64,000 nt of DNA from NCBI RefSeq assembly GCF_910592395.1, contig NC_088323.1, forward strand, positions 5,270,001 through 5,334,000, written 5' to 3'. The DNA comes from Lineus longissimus (Eukaryota > Nemertea > Pilidiophora > Heteronemertea > Lineidae). This document shows, piece by piece, positions 45,060 to 57,341 of this stretch. The notes under the pieces were generated by a model, which was given only the letters and a program-made list of their open reading frames with translations, ran no database searches and had not been told where the DNA came from. A program made the translations under genes and the position numbers. The stretch's first letter is position 1; each line of letters begins with the position of its first letter.

Positions 45060-46750
45060 TGGCCTCAAAGTTGGTATCTTCCAGAAATTAGGCCACTTTA
45101 GATATAGCTTTTGGATTCGATATTCATCCCAACAACCTATGGATGGGAATGGGTTGATTGGGGGAGAAAATAAAAACGCCTACTCTTTCACTGTCATGAC
45201 CAAGGTGACTCTCTTCAAAGCAAATTTGTGAAAAATAACAAACTAATTTAGCTTTGTCTCAATTTATGCACTTATTAGTGGATTACATGTAAGAACGAAT
45301 TCACGCAATATTTCACTACTACGACTTGATATAATCTGTCTGTGACAATCTAAAAAATCATCATGATCGAACTAATGGGTATCACAGGGTTTTTTTATCG
45401 ATCATGATCTGCATGTTTATGGTTGAATACTTTGAGGTGGAAGATATCGAATATATATAGTAGGCGGGGAATAATAAAAAAGAAAGCAACTAAGTAACTG
45501 GATGAGGCCTTAGAATAGTAACTTCGATTGAGTCTCATACCTTGTTTGACATTATGATATTCCCAGTTAATATACTTGCCTGTACATAAACTTGTGACAT
45601 TTGTGATTATCACGTTGCCATGGTTTCCGCTTAGGTTCTTCGGTTGAAAATGCCAATTGCTGGCATTTAGCCGCTAATGACTGTAATGAGTGACAAGACG
45701 GCAAAGGTCGAAGTTCACCATGATTTCCTGCAGTGTATCATGGGATAGTTGTGGTATTTTTAGAACAGGATATTGGACGATTGGTCTATTAATAACATCT
45801 GACTACTTAGCTTTATAAGGTCAGCGAGCGGATCCAACTCAATCTCGATTCCGGGTGAGAATTTTTAGTCATTTTATTCATCTCCAGCATGTATTGTAAA
45901 TCGCCAAGTATTTGCACCTCGTTATTTTTGTGATTCCCGCAAATTAGAATCATATAATGCTACCTGCATTTGCTGAAAAAAGGAGGGGAAAAAATGTGAC
46001 AAAAATTTTCTGTGTAATTTAAACAACGGAATTCCTCACCAAATTCCACCTTTTGAAATTTTCCTAAATATTTCCTTCCTTCCCGCCATTCTGTTCAAAA
46101 TAAATATTCCCGGTTAGTCAGCTCTAAAAACACCCGGTGCAGTTTAACCTGCCACCACGGACACAGGCTGTTGTCACCACCGCACACCCAAATTTATCCG
46201 AACAAAACATTTTTTAAATTGCTCGTCTAAATTTACCCTAAAGTGACGTAAACTCCCAAAGTCAAACGCCTGTTACTCAATTTCAGATCCCTCATGTTAG
46301 TCCTCATCCCAGACAGGTCCGTCTATTCTAGCGTAATAATTTAAGGGCATTGCCGACATCTTAGAATATCATTTCTTAAACGAATGTTTGGGGATTGCGC
46401 GACGGTTGCGTCAGGGGTTATGTCATGATCGACGTTCGAGTAGGGCGGTCTGTTTGTTTGCGAAATTGTGAAAGTAGACGGGAAATTCTTTTGTGATGAG
46501 GTGCTGGGTTCAATGCGGTGCAAGATGGTCTGATTTAAACGAGATTTCAGGGGGTAGTGCCCTTGTTCTGCAATCGACACCAATTGATATGCCAAGCGTT
46601 GTTGAAGAGGAAAGATTTCATGGGATGTTGGATTCAACTGGGGCTTGAGAGTGGTATGACACAGTCTGTATTCATTTACTTATCATCTCCTCTCCTAGAC
46701 GTAAGTTGAATAAACTCGTCAATAGGGTATATAGGGACAGAAAGGTTCTC
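45060..46750. other. non-coding, nothing specific seen
   Basis: No exon or repeat was recognised. A relaxed MEF2-like motif (CTATTAATAA) occurs near 45785. Confidence 0.45.
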
Positions 46751-46757
46751 AGTAAGA

Positions 46758-46939
46758 TACAGTGTTACCTCCCCTAGTGGACACCTCTCTATCAATTACA
46801 CCCTCTCTATTAAGGACATCACTTTTGGTATCAAACTGGTCATTTCCCTTCAATTTGACCTCTCTAATCAGGACACCTCTCTATTAAGGACAGCACTTGT
46901 CAGTCCTGAGGTTGTCCGTGATAGAGAGGTTCTGCTGTA
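46758..46939 (+). mobile_element. 'CCTCTCTATTAAGGACAC' family element
   Basis: About 180 bp from TACAGTGTTACCTCCCC to GAGAGGTTCTGCTGTA, with internal CCTCTCTATTAAGGACAT, TTCAATTTGACCTCTCTAA and CTATTAAGGACAGCACTTG. The ends are inverted copies of each other. Confidence 0.75.
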
Positions 46940-48787
46940 ATTATGTAATAAAACCAAGTCGGATAAGTCACAACGAAAAGATGAACAGAATTCTGACAAT
47001 AGTTGGGTGGCCTTGAAGAAACAATGATTATTCGCAAATGGGCATCTTTATATCGGAAAACAATTCAAATTCTCCCAGAAGTCTGTAAAGGTGTCCATGC
47101 ACAGGAGGCTATTAATATTTTCTTTGCTCAAACTGCGGCAAACGAGTGATCATAGACCATATAATTGCATGTAGGGGGCTGGTAATTTGAAAAACACACC
47201 GGGTTGCATTTGTGAAAGCTTGAGTAAAGAGCGGGGGTAAAACCATTAGAAAAAATATTTAGGCGTTGTTTGAATTGAGTGACCCGTATTGGTCTTCTCC
47301 AAACTTTTACTTTTCGTTAGCCGCCTCAGAAACCAACAGGAATTTGCCTTAAAATCTCTTCTGAAATGAAACTGTACAATCGGGGCAATGTTTGAGAGAC
47401 ACCTCCTTTTAATTTTGTTTATCTAAAGGGGGAATTACAAAGGTTCGGCAGTTTTGATGATTCAAAATGTTTTTGATCTTGCGGCAATAAAACTGTCAAC
47501 ATTGCAAATTATTTCCATTTTAGGTTATTTTCAACTTTCATCTTGGGAGAATTACGTGATTTTTTTTCTGCTCATTAGTTTATTTTTGGCCACGTATTAC
47601 ATGATTTTCCCCCCTCAACTTAGAGTTCTTTCGCACCAATGAGGGTATAGACCACACATAACTCTTCCCGCCAAAATTCCCTTTTTGGTCCAGAGCATCA
47701 CAAAAATGTCCAAACAGCTAGTTCACACAAAGAAAAATCATCGGCTAAATTTAACTTTTTTGTAAAGAAAACAAGATAGTCGAACACAAAAGGACTTTGT
47801 AACTTTGGCTGTTTTTAGAGTCGACAATTCCTTTCCAAGGGTTGCTTAGCTTTTGTTCTCCTGGTGGTTGTTGCTCTAAGTGGAGGGTTCTTCCCTAACA
47901 TTGCATAACTGTGTCACCAAAAATTTAAGGAACTTTTCGGACTGTCGTCTTCTGAGAATTCCTCTTGATGCGATCTTCTCCCAACTTCTGATATTTCTTG
48001 GTGTGAGACAGTTTGTGACTTCAGATCCTTCCTATTTGGTAAGAATTAGTTGATTATCCGGAAAATCTGTTTATAAATTTGTGCTGAATTTCAGGAATCC
48101 ATCATTCAACCTGTGTCTTCTTCTGATTCATCTTTTTATATGAATTCCATTCTGAAACCTGTTTTGATGGCCTGTCTCAAGAAATGAATCATGTGCCAGA
48201 TTGAAATCTGTTCTTCTTTTTATCACAACTAATAAGTGCTCCTTAACCAAGTGATCCTTGCACAATGATCTACAATTATGATCGCATGCAACAAAAATTG
48301 CCCATTCGCAGTCGCATCATCACCGGTGTCTTAGCTGTGAATAAAACCTTGTACCTCCGAGGTGACAGGCCATTGCGCCACTCTACGAGTCTCCAATGGG
48401 AAAATCTCAAAGTCAGTTACAAATTGTAAATGAAAGAATGTGAATCATAAATAGTTCCTCCTTCTTAAACCATCGTCGCCATGAGCAGGCAACAGATGCT
48501 TTGGGCGTCAAGTTGTTGCATAATTTTCAAATTCATCCAATTTTGCACAAATTTAGTTTTATTGAGCTGATAATGTGCGGGTTTCACCGAATATAAACAC
48601 TCCGTATGCAAGGCTGCTTGAGGCATTGTCGGCAGATTTAGAATCTGTGATGCCGTTTCATCATCAGGAGATGATGGGGATCAGTGGCATAGTGCTCGGC
48701 TATGTGACTCCTTTTGTCGTGCTTCATATTGTACAACTGTCTCAATAACCATAGGCAGCAAACACGATATTTACGCTTTAGTCCACA

Positions 48788-48934
48788 TCACAATTGACAT
48801 CCTTTAATTTGCATCGTTGCGTACGTCGCGCGAGACACACGCAAGACATAGAGAGAGATAAGCGCATCATTGGTGCGCAACTCGCGCGTACGTTGTGCGT
48901 AACTGATGCAAGGCAGGATGGATGTCAATTGTGA
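48788..48934. mobile_element. foldback element, 147 bp
   Basis: TCACAATTGACATCC (48788-48802) is perfectly complementary to GGATGTCAATTGTGA (48920-48934). Pairing continues with mismatches through TGCATC/GATGCA, GCGTACG/CGTACGT and CGCGCGAG/CTCGCGCG. The whole segment could form one long hairpin. Confidence 0.75.
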
Positions 48935-50523
48935 CTTGGACTGTATAGCGCCAAGAATTAATACTCGTCAGATATTGCCAATTTTAAAAATCAGCAAATT
49001 CACCAACTTTAGGTGTTGCCAAAATTTCGTTGTTTGCAGTAAACATTCTCAAAGTCGTTGTTGTTTCATGTTTTTATGTAAATTTCGACACCACACAGAC
49101 TGCCATCAGGTCAGAGGTAACCAAAAGAGTGACATGTTCATTTGCCCCTGCTGTGTCCCTCTGGTGACAACCCAGGCTGCAACAGGCGCTTTTCAACCAA
49201 AATAACCATGTTTTCTCCCTATTTCTTCACTTATTTTGGGGGAGAATTGGCTGTACCCTGGATACGTTCATCCAGATGCTTTTTGCTCCCTCTGACAATA
49301 GCCTGGTAATTGCGTTGCTGAGATTGCCAGTTTATTTTGAGACGTGATGTTGTGAGTGAGGCTGTTAATTCTTAGGTAATAAGTCTCGTTAGTGTTAGGG
49401 TTAGAGGCTGTTCTGAAGTCAGAATCACAGAATATTTCTCCAACATTGTCCACGTAAAGTTGATTCCCAAACGTTAGATGTATTCAAAATTGGCCAGGCA
49501 ACGCAGTTTGCGGATGTCCAGTTGTAAAATGTGCACAGATTTTTAGCTGAGCTGATCAACTTCAATCGTTTAGGCATCTGAATATGCTAAAAATGTTAAT
49601 ATTGAAAGCAAGCTGCCATGTACTTTCCAAACTGTAGGAGGAGGTCAACTAAGATCTCTCCCTGCCTGTTTCTTTAAATGGGCAGAGCCTACCGGTCAAC
49701 TTGTAACCTGTTCGTCGCCATGTAGGCGGCTAATGTACATAGCCAGGAGGCTAATGTAACCAGGAAACTTAGTCTTGTTTAGCATAGAACCAGTGTGTAT
49801 CAGTATTGTGGGCCCGAGAATTTATTAGCGGAATCTGCGGAAATATAACACCAGTGAAATTTGGTGGTTGACAGTGTACCAAAAGGGTTAAAGAGAGCGA
49901 AGACCCTTGCCGATAACGGGAGCCATTAAGAAGGGTTGACTTTATTTAGAGATGTCACCACATTTTCGGTAAAATAGGATTTAAGCACCTGTCATTGTGC
50001 TCTGACACAAAAAGTGTCCCGTCGAAACACCAGACCTGACGGCACCGTGAAGTTAGCCACCGTGAGTCGCCAGCGGTAATCAGATAGTCGGACAAGGTGG
50101 CGAACAATTAAGGGGTGTGCCGAACCGTCACTGCAGAGATTTAGTGCACAATGAAAAAGGGGCCGAAATAAAGGGATGAGGTTCTCAAAATAAAGGGATA
50201 GCGTTTTGTAAAAAGGGATTCGGATGCGGTGTGTGCAGATGGTGGTCTGGCGAGGATGCGTCGGTGATGATCTAAGGGGGCGTGTGGACACAGACGTCAG
50301 TGTGAGGCGGTGGAAATAATGGGGTTAGGGAGAGGAGGTAATAATAGACGATTCTTGCCTTAGAGGTGGTCGAAAATGAAAGATGTATGAGCAGAAAGTG
50401 GCTTGTGGAAACAATGTACAGGGCCCCGTTGTTCAAGACAAGTTTGGTTACTAAGGCTGGTGTTAACTTAAACTTAACTTAGCGTCTCGTCTAAGGGCTC
50501 AACTGGAGGAGATAATGCCAAGT

Positions 50524-51215
50524 AAGGTGGGAGGTGGGAGACCCTCGGAGAGGTTGTTGCCTCAACACAGAGAGGTGGCAGACCTCCAACAGGTTGTTGG
50601 CCTTGATTCAGTGAGGTTGCTGACCCTCAGAGAGGTTGTTGCCTCAACTCAGAGAGGTGGCAGACCTCCAACAGGTTGTTGGCCTTGATTCAGTGAGGTT
50701 GCTGACCCTCAGAGAGGTTGTTGCCTCAACTCAGAGAGGTGGCAGACCTCCAACAGGTTGTTGGCCTTGATTCAGTGAGGTTGCTGAACCTCAGAGAGGT
50801 TGTTGCCTCAACTCAGAGAGGTGGCGGACCTCCAACAGGTTGTTGGCCTTGATTCAGTGAGGTTGCTGACCCTCAGAGAGGTTGTTGCCTCAACTCAGAG
50901 AGGTGGCAGACCTCCAACAGGTTGTTGGCCTTGATTCAGTGAGGTTGCTGACCCTCAGAGAGGTTGTTGCCTCAACTCAGAGAGGTAGCGGACCTCCAAC
51001 AGGTTGTTGGCCTTGAATCAGAGAGGTGGCCGACCCTCGGACAGGTTGTTGGCCTTGAATCAGAGAGGTGGCTGACCCTCGGACAGGTTGTTGGCCTCGA
51101 CTCGGAGAGGTGGGAGACCCTCATAGAGGTTGTTGCCTCAACACAGAGAGGTAGCTGACCCTCAGACAGGTTGTTGGCCTCGACTCGGAGAGGTGGGAGA
51201 CCCTCAGAGAGGTCA
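50524..51215 (+). repeat. minisatellite, 41-bp monomer with 82-bp higher-order unit
   Basis: GACCTCCAAC recurs at 50581, 50663, 50745, 50827, 50909 and 50991, exactly 82 bp apart. Each 82-bp unit is two related 41-bp halves built on GAGAGGTTGTTGCCT and CAGGTTGTTGGCCTTGA. The right end falls back to single 41-bp monomers that differ more. An open frame across part of the array is fortuitous. Confidence 0.95.
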
Positions 51216-52995
51216 TTGCTTATTCAACAGGGTGTTCTAGATTGAGAGTGAGATGAGAGTTTTGTTTCGCTAACCCATTGATAAATCTAAAAAAACATCA
51301 ATAAGATATTGAATTCATAATGATATTTATCATTCTTTCCAATAGTGCAACAAGTACAAACGGAGCGATCAAAAGACCCAGGGACCTCAGAGCTTTTTGT
51401 GGCATTTGAATGAAGCGATTCTCGATCTAGGCCTAGGGAATATTCCCAATAAAACGTATCTTGACATTTCGAGACAATGACATCAGCAAGTTTTTGTACA
51501 ATGGGTGACCTGACGATATTTTACATGAGGGAAGCAGTGTTTTTCAGATGACATTCTACATGTATTTGCAAAAAGTACAAGAAAATGGGTTCATTAATTT
51601 CGCCACTAATAATGGATAAATATCAAGAGGCCTGGGGACTCTGAAGGACTGATAATGTCACATGAATATGGCTGCCAGGCGGCCATCTTGGATTTCACAT
51701 TTTGGACTGAAACTGCTGAATCATTCATCCTATAGTCTTCAATTTTCTGTGGCGTGTTGGGGCGAGTTGTTTCTCTCTTATGTTAGTCTCTGCATCCAAT
51801 AGGCAATCCTGTTTTCTCTCCTCTTCGAAGTAAAACGTTCCTTAAAAGTTAGATAATCAGGGTTGTTTTTCATCTAAAATAGTTGTTCTCGGACAAAAGG
51901 CCTGTGTTGCCCATGGTTTCTTGCCATCATTGCCAGTCTGGTAAGGGTGGAATCTTGATAAAAATACAGTAATTGAAAAGAGGAACTAAATGTGGATACG
52001 GTGACTGAGGGTTCCAGTTGGGACCCTTATGGTGAAGTTCCTTTTCGACTTCAGGTTTATTTGTGATGACTTGGGGACCCTGGAGACCTAATACTACCTT
52101 TGCCTTTCTCAGGTTTCAATGTGTCCCGTATAATTGGACGTCACTACGTTAGTGCCTGGAGTTGTTTTAAAATAGGGCCGGTTTCGACTTTTTCCAGCTT
52201 CTAGTCCTCTTGGATTAGATAACCTTTGCCAGCTGGGGCAAGAGCGGCCGACCCTGGATGTGCAAATGATCAAGCAGGGCTTCAGGCCGAGATACCGCAA
52301 AGTTTTAAAATGTAAATGTTGGTGATATATGCAGTAACGCAGAATTGAAACAATTTCAGTTATCTTGATTTTGAGATTATTTGAATTTTTCCTTACCTTG
52401 AGATGAGAAGGAATTACGAGTTGTAAATATAACTTAGGGATCATGTTTAGTTTTGTTGTGTGAATTTTAAGGGAGGTTCATCGAACGGTAATATTTAGAA
52501 ATCAGAATGCATTCACAATGTTTAGTTTAATGATTAAGATGGGATTCTTCTAGAGCACTTGAATTCTCAGGTGGCTTTTAGAAGCTGCAGGCAATGTCAA
52601 CAGATGACAATGAGGTTGTAATTCTGAATGGATAATTTCAACGCCAATGATATGAATGAGAAATCAGACAGTACTGTTCTGTCCAGAAGTAACATTGCAT
52701 GCTGTGCCCAATTCAACTCTAAAAACTGTTAACTGTTTTAATCTCCCTATCAAAATTTGGGGGGGGGGGGGCGTAATCCTGGGGTGGCGTTGACTCCAGA
52801 GCTTCTAGTACTGTATCGGCATCGATTCCTCAGATCCATGCAGGTAGAGGAATGTGACTTTGACATTCAACAGCTAAAAGTTTACAGTCATTAGAGGTTG
52901 ATAGCAAATTACATATCATCATTGTTTAACCAATCATAATCATCTCATCTCCTGGTGGAGGTAATTTGTTACGTTATTCTCATCCCATGATAGGT

Positions 52996-53911
52996 CTATT
53001 TTTAGAAGAAAGGCTATTTTTATCTGTGATAACCCAGTTTTGCCATGGCGTGTGCTGGCATGCCCAGTCCATCTTCAGATCCTAATCCAGCTATTCCGCC
53101 CCCCTCCCACCACCCCAAACCATTCTATTAATAGAAATTACAAGCCTTAAACATTTTCATCGTTATTGTAAAAGGGCCTATATAATAAAGTACATATGTT
53201 TTGTTCTGATTCTATTCATAGTGTCTGCTACGTCTATTTATATCCGGAATATCCGATACCTCCCGGGCCTGTTTGTTAAGAAATAATGAACTCTATTTAC
53301 AATCTAACTTCGTTCTACTATAAAAGAAAGACGCTTATTCCACGATATGTTTGCAAAGCGAATGTTCATTGATAAATACAGTTGAACCTCGTTATTAAGG
53401 CCACTCTTGGGACTGGCATATGCTGTCCTCTTCAGAGAGGTGTCCTGATTACAGAGGTCAATTTGAATAAAAAGGGCAGATTTTCTCTTGGAGGAGAACA
53501 AATTAAGTGTCTTGCTCGACAAGAGAGAAGACGTAGACCAACAGTGCTGGTTCATCCTGCTAACTGCAGTGAAACCTCCCTTTGTGATTGTTAACCTCTG
53601 TTAGAAGGACACCTTGTCGACGGCCAGGGATAATTATTTTGGTCCTAAATAGGTCCTCACTCCAAGAATTGTCTGGGTAGTTTTGAAAGCTCACGGTCAG
53701 GCGAGTGTTTAGGTGAGTGAAGGATTATGCTAGGGTAGCCTGAAGACTAGCTTTCCCTTGACTTCATTGACAAATAGAATCTGGGAAAGCGTTGCCGTTT
53801 TGCCAAGTATCCATGGTAACGCAGCATCTCTCCTGTCAGCTACGGATGTGTTTCTCCCGTAATAACAACTCCCACGTCTCACTATATTTAGCGGCTAGTG
53901 GCTATAAATAG
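52996..53911. promoter_or_regulatory. cluster of four perfect MEF2 sites
   Basis: CTATTTTTAG (52996-53005), CTATTAATAG (53125-53134), CTATATTTAG (53882-53891) and CTATAAATAG (53902-53911). The last two start 20 bp apart and could double as an upstream element plus TATA box for a transcript leading to the exon at 56436. The separation from that exon (2.5 kb) leaves this open. Confidence 0.55.
53377..53615 (+). repeat. degenerate 'CCTCTCTATTAAGGACAC' family sequence
   Basis: Reads TACAGTTGAACCTCGTTATTAA, CTTGGGACTGGCATATGCTG and GAGAGGTGTCCTGATTACAG, followed by a second partial start (CAGTGAAACCTCCCTTT at about 53566). Probably one element broken by insertion or deletion. Confidence 0.6.
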
Positions 53912-55297
53912 CCTCGATAAAATCGGTGGGATACTATCACAAGAACTAGCATTGTACTATATTTGGCATATTTAGCGTCAGTGTGACTTGTGGCATCTTG
54001 GTTGTTCTAGTGCGGACAAATTTATCCCTCCGTTTTCTCGTATTTGATTTTGTGATGTTGTCTCATCAGTCAAGTAATTCCGGGTGAAACTTTTGAATAA
54101 TTGTTGCTCAGAAATGAAGGGCCATATCTACAAGGGGCCGGAGGCACCATATGTCACAGGAAAACATATTAAAGGGAGATCCGAATGGTCTCCTCTACGC
54201 ACCCTTTTATGCAGATTTGGTAGGAAAATTACATAAAGTAAGTGTCAGGGGCTGTCATCAAAAATTTGTCTAAAGCCAGCAACACGACATGCAGCAAGTT
54301 TTCATCATCAGTCAACGGCTGTTCAAAAACGAAAGGTTATTTTCGAATCTCCAAAAAGTTAAATTAACCAAAATAATGTGACGACAAAATTCAGAGAATG
54401 GGATTTGTCTGTGGGCGAATGGACTTGTTGGTTGTGACGGGTTATGCAAGATATTGAAAGATTAGTCTGCAGCTAAAACGAGCATTTCTAACTTTATCGC
54501 AAGTATTTTTAGCTGTGTTTGGAGGAAAATTAGCAGGTTGTCTCAGGTTGGGGTTAGTTGAGAATAAGCTGGGAGAGAGGACGGTCGTGAAATCTCAGAT
54601 TCGTTGGAATTTCTGCTTGTTGGGTGCTTATTTGTCTTAGCAATGATGTTCTGAACGATTTGACGTTTTCGTGAGGTATATTTCAAATGAAGGGATAGTC
54701 TGCTATTTCTGGTGGTGAGGTTTCTTGAATTCGTGAACGTGGAATGGGCCGATTGAAAACTGTGTAGAAGGTTCTGAGAGATGACTCGATGTTGACTTCT
54801 CTCATTTCTGTTCTGTGATGCTGCTTTGCCTATAACTCAACTGCATGGTAACGTAATTGTATGAAAGTGGTTTGATGGGTCTGTTGTTCTACAAATTACG
54901 AAACTCGGAAAAAGCTTTGATTAAAACTAGGCGGACTTTGATCACATTTTTTATTCGATTCCTAAAATTTCAACTTTGTTTGTTCAACTTTGGTTAATGA
55001 AGTTCTCAGACAGTTTTAATCTCAGACGGCATAATTTTGCCCGACATTGATAATGTTATTTCATTCATGAATTACGTAGTGGCTTTATTTCACTGCATGG
55101 AATTGTCACCTGATATAAATTTATCGCGACTGGAAGTTCACCCATGTCGTATGCCTGAGAGAATATGTGGTCATCATTTAGACCTCCATTACTCTTCTTC
55201 TTGATTAATCAAAGTTCTAAAACATTGGCATCATCTGGATTTCAGGCAGTCGTGTGTACGATCTTAAAAAAGTAGAAACTGCTTGGACTTTTTTTCC

Positions 55298-55479
55298 TTA
55301 GGGGACCGTAGGCAGGAGCTGGGTTCGATTAGTCATATGATTCATGCACAGTCTGGCCTGGTGATACAGATAGTTTATGTTCTATTGTAAAAAGTTCTGC
55401 CGTACTGATAGTGGCGACACCTGTCAGCGACATTGTGTACTTAATCTGGCCTACCTGACTCCTGCTAGTCTCCCTTTAA
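55298..55479. mobile_element. decayed TTAA-type MITE
   Basis: The left end TTAGGGGACCGTAGGCAGGAG mirrors the right end CTCCTGCTAGTCTCCCTTTAA. A left-end relative (TTAAAGGGGGCTGCAGGCAG) occurs at 28526. About 180 bp, no ORF. Confidence 0.6.
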
Positions 55480-56435
55480 GTTGTGACCAACCGGAATGAT
55501 AGATTTATGGTGGGGGTGGGGGGGGGGGGGTAGGCTCACAATGACTTGCAAAAGACTGCCGAGTTGTTTTCAAACGTTGAAACGTTCAGATGTTCCAAAA
55601 ACAACCTACCATTTAAAAATAAAATATAAAAATAGAGATAATTTTAAAAAGTAAAGCTTTGCACTTTGTACTGGCACTTCCTGTGGCCAGAACATTTATC
55701 ATTTACCTCCGACTTTTAATACTATTTTCAGTCTAACTTGGTCTAAGGATTCAGTACAAATGTATTAGATGATGCATGGACGCTTCTATCTAAACAGTAT
55801 CAACTAGGATGTCATTGACTTTGTTTACCTGGAGACGCTAGAGACACCCTGTGGTGATATGGTGTACTAACTTTTGTCACTGTTGGCAGTATGGTATTGA
55901 ATGGCAAGACGTGCTGAGGGCAGGGACGGTGTACGACAACGGGCATGTCTATCGTGAAGAACTTTGCAAAGAATCCGTAACAGTTTATACTTCACTTAAT
56001 TGGATATTGCTAAACATTTGGAATCACATGGACTAGATTTATTTGGATTACAAACTTGTTTTTCTGCTGCTAGTAAAATGGAATATACTGCAATAGTTTA
56101 CCTCTTTCATGCTTGGAAGGAACATCTATTTTTGTAACTGAAAACTTCCTTGATGTTAGCATTGGAGTAGGCTGATTTGATGAAACTGTCTTTTTTGGGG
56201 ATGGACGATATTCGGAAGTATCATTGGAGATGTGTAATTTATCATTCTTGTATGAGAATTCATGCATGCTAAAATAGTTTAGAAGGATTTTTATCAGGTT
56301 GTTAAGTCAAGAAATCTTTCGACTTGGGCCGTCACTTGGAATTGAAGATGAACTGACAAATTTGCTCGAACATCAGATGTTGGTAAAAACATTGCGAATA
56401 AGACTTATAAATTTTGTGTTATTGACGATCGAGAT

Positions 56436-56637
56436 ATGAAGGTGATGATGACGCAGTACGCCCAACAGGTCCAGCCCATCTTGGTGCATCCTTACCCTTT
56501 GACGCTAGGTCGGGGGGAGACCCCCACGCCTCTTCTCACCCCGACCACACCGACGACCCCAACCTCGGCTACGCGGGGGGGAGTATTCAGTTTTCACCAG
56601 GGACATATACTTAGCACGGTACAAGAATGCTCACAAG
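56436..56637 (+). CDS. HDAC4: class IIa HDAC alternative first coding exon (67 codons)
   Basis: An ATG at 56436 opens a frame of 67 codons plus one base, ending at a good donor (CACAAG|GTAGGA) in phase 1, which fits the exon at 63155. The peptide begins MKVMMTQYAQQVQPILVHPY, has a Thr/Pro-rich middle (TPTPLLTPTTPTTPTSA) and ends HILSTVQECSQ. Codon-like composition and phase support it. No domain is recognisable, as expected for isoform-specific HDAC N-termini. I saw no strong acceptor before the ATG, so this is probably a true first exon with its own promoter. Confidence 0.6.
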
Positions 56638-57244
56638 GTAGGAACGTAGTAATAGTTAGTCCCAATTTCATGACAGGTTTGCTTCAAAACTGAACTTTTT
56701 GAGAAAACGTCTTGTCGAAATCTGTATTACTCTGCCCACAATTTTCAGTTAAACCCCACAGACAATGACCAAATTCCAACCCAATTCTCTCGTCAAAATA
56801 TCAAGTGTTTATTTGTTGACAGCCTTATAAACAGGTCAAAGATCAGATAAACAACTATCGAAATCAGGTTGGAGAAGATTGAGGTTACAATACCACACTG
56901 CATATCACTGACGTCATTGTTTAAGGTAACTGCACTTAATATGACTGACGTCATTGTTGTTGGTGTTCTTTCCTGGAACAGGCCTATCCATTGATTATAC
57001 ATATTTTTGCTGTTTGGTTTATCAGCTGTTTAGGTTATATGGTCTGGTTTGGTCCAGATTCATAGAACAGATTGAATCATATAGTGGATAGTTAATTGCG
57101 GGACAGGTCCACCATACTATGACAGATCCATCTAGCAGCACTGGGTAACTATCCGAAAACATTTCTGACTTTCTGCTCCGTGTGTGGTGATTTTAATGGT
57201 TTTGACTTTTTTCCTCTGGCGAAAAACGTCCAGATTTCACGTTT

Positions 57245-57297
57245 TTAGCTCACCTCTTAGCAGAGGTGAGCTTATCCCATACCGTGGCGTCCGTCGT

Positions 57298-57341
<44 letters not shown>

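Noticed and set aside
45752-45762. GTATTTTTAG as a further MEF2 site
   Set aside because: The first base is G, outside the YTA(A/T)4TAR consensus. It was not counted. Similar near-misses with TAT or TAC at the 3' end were also excluded.
50964-51158. Open frame in the minisatellite
   Set aside because: Reflects the array period, not selection for protein.
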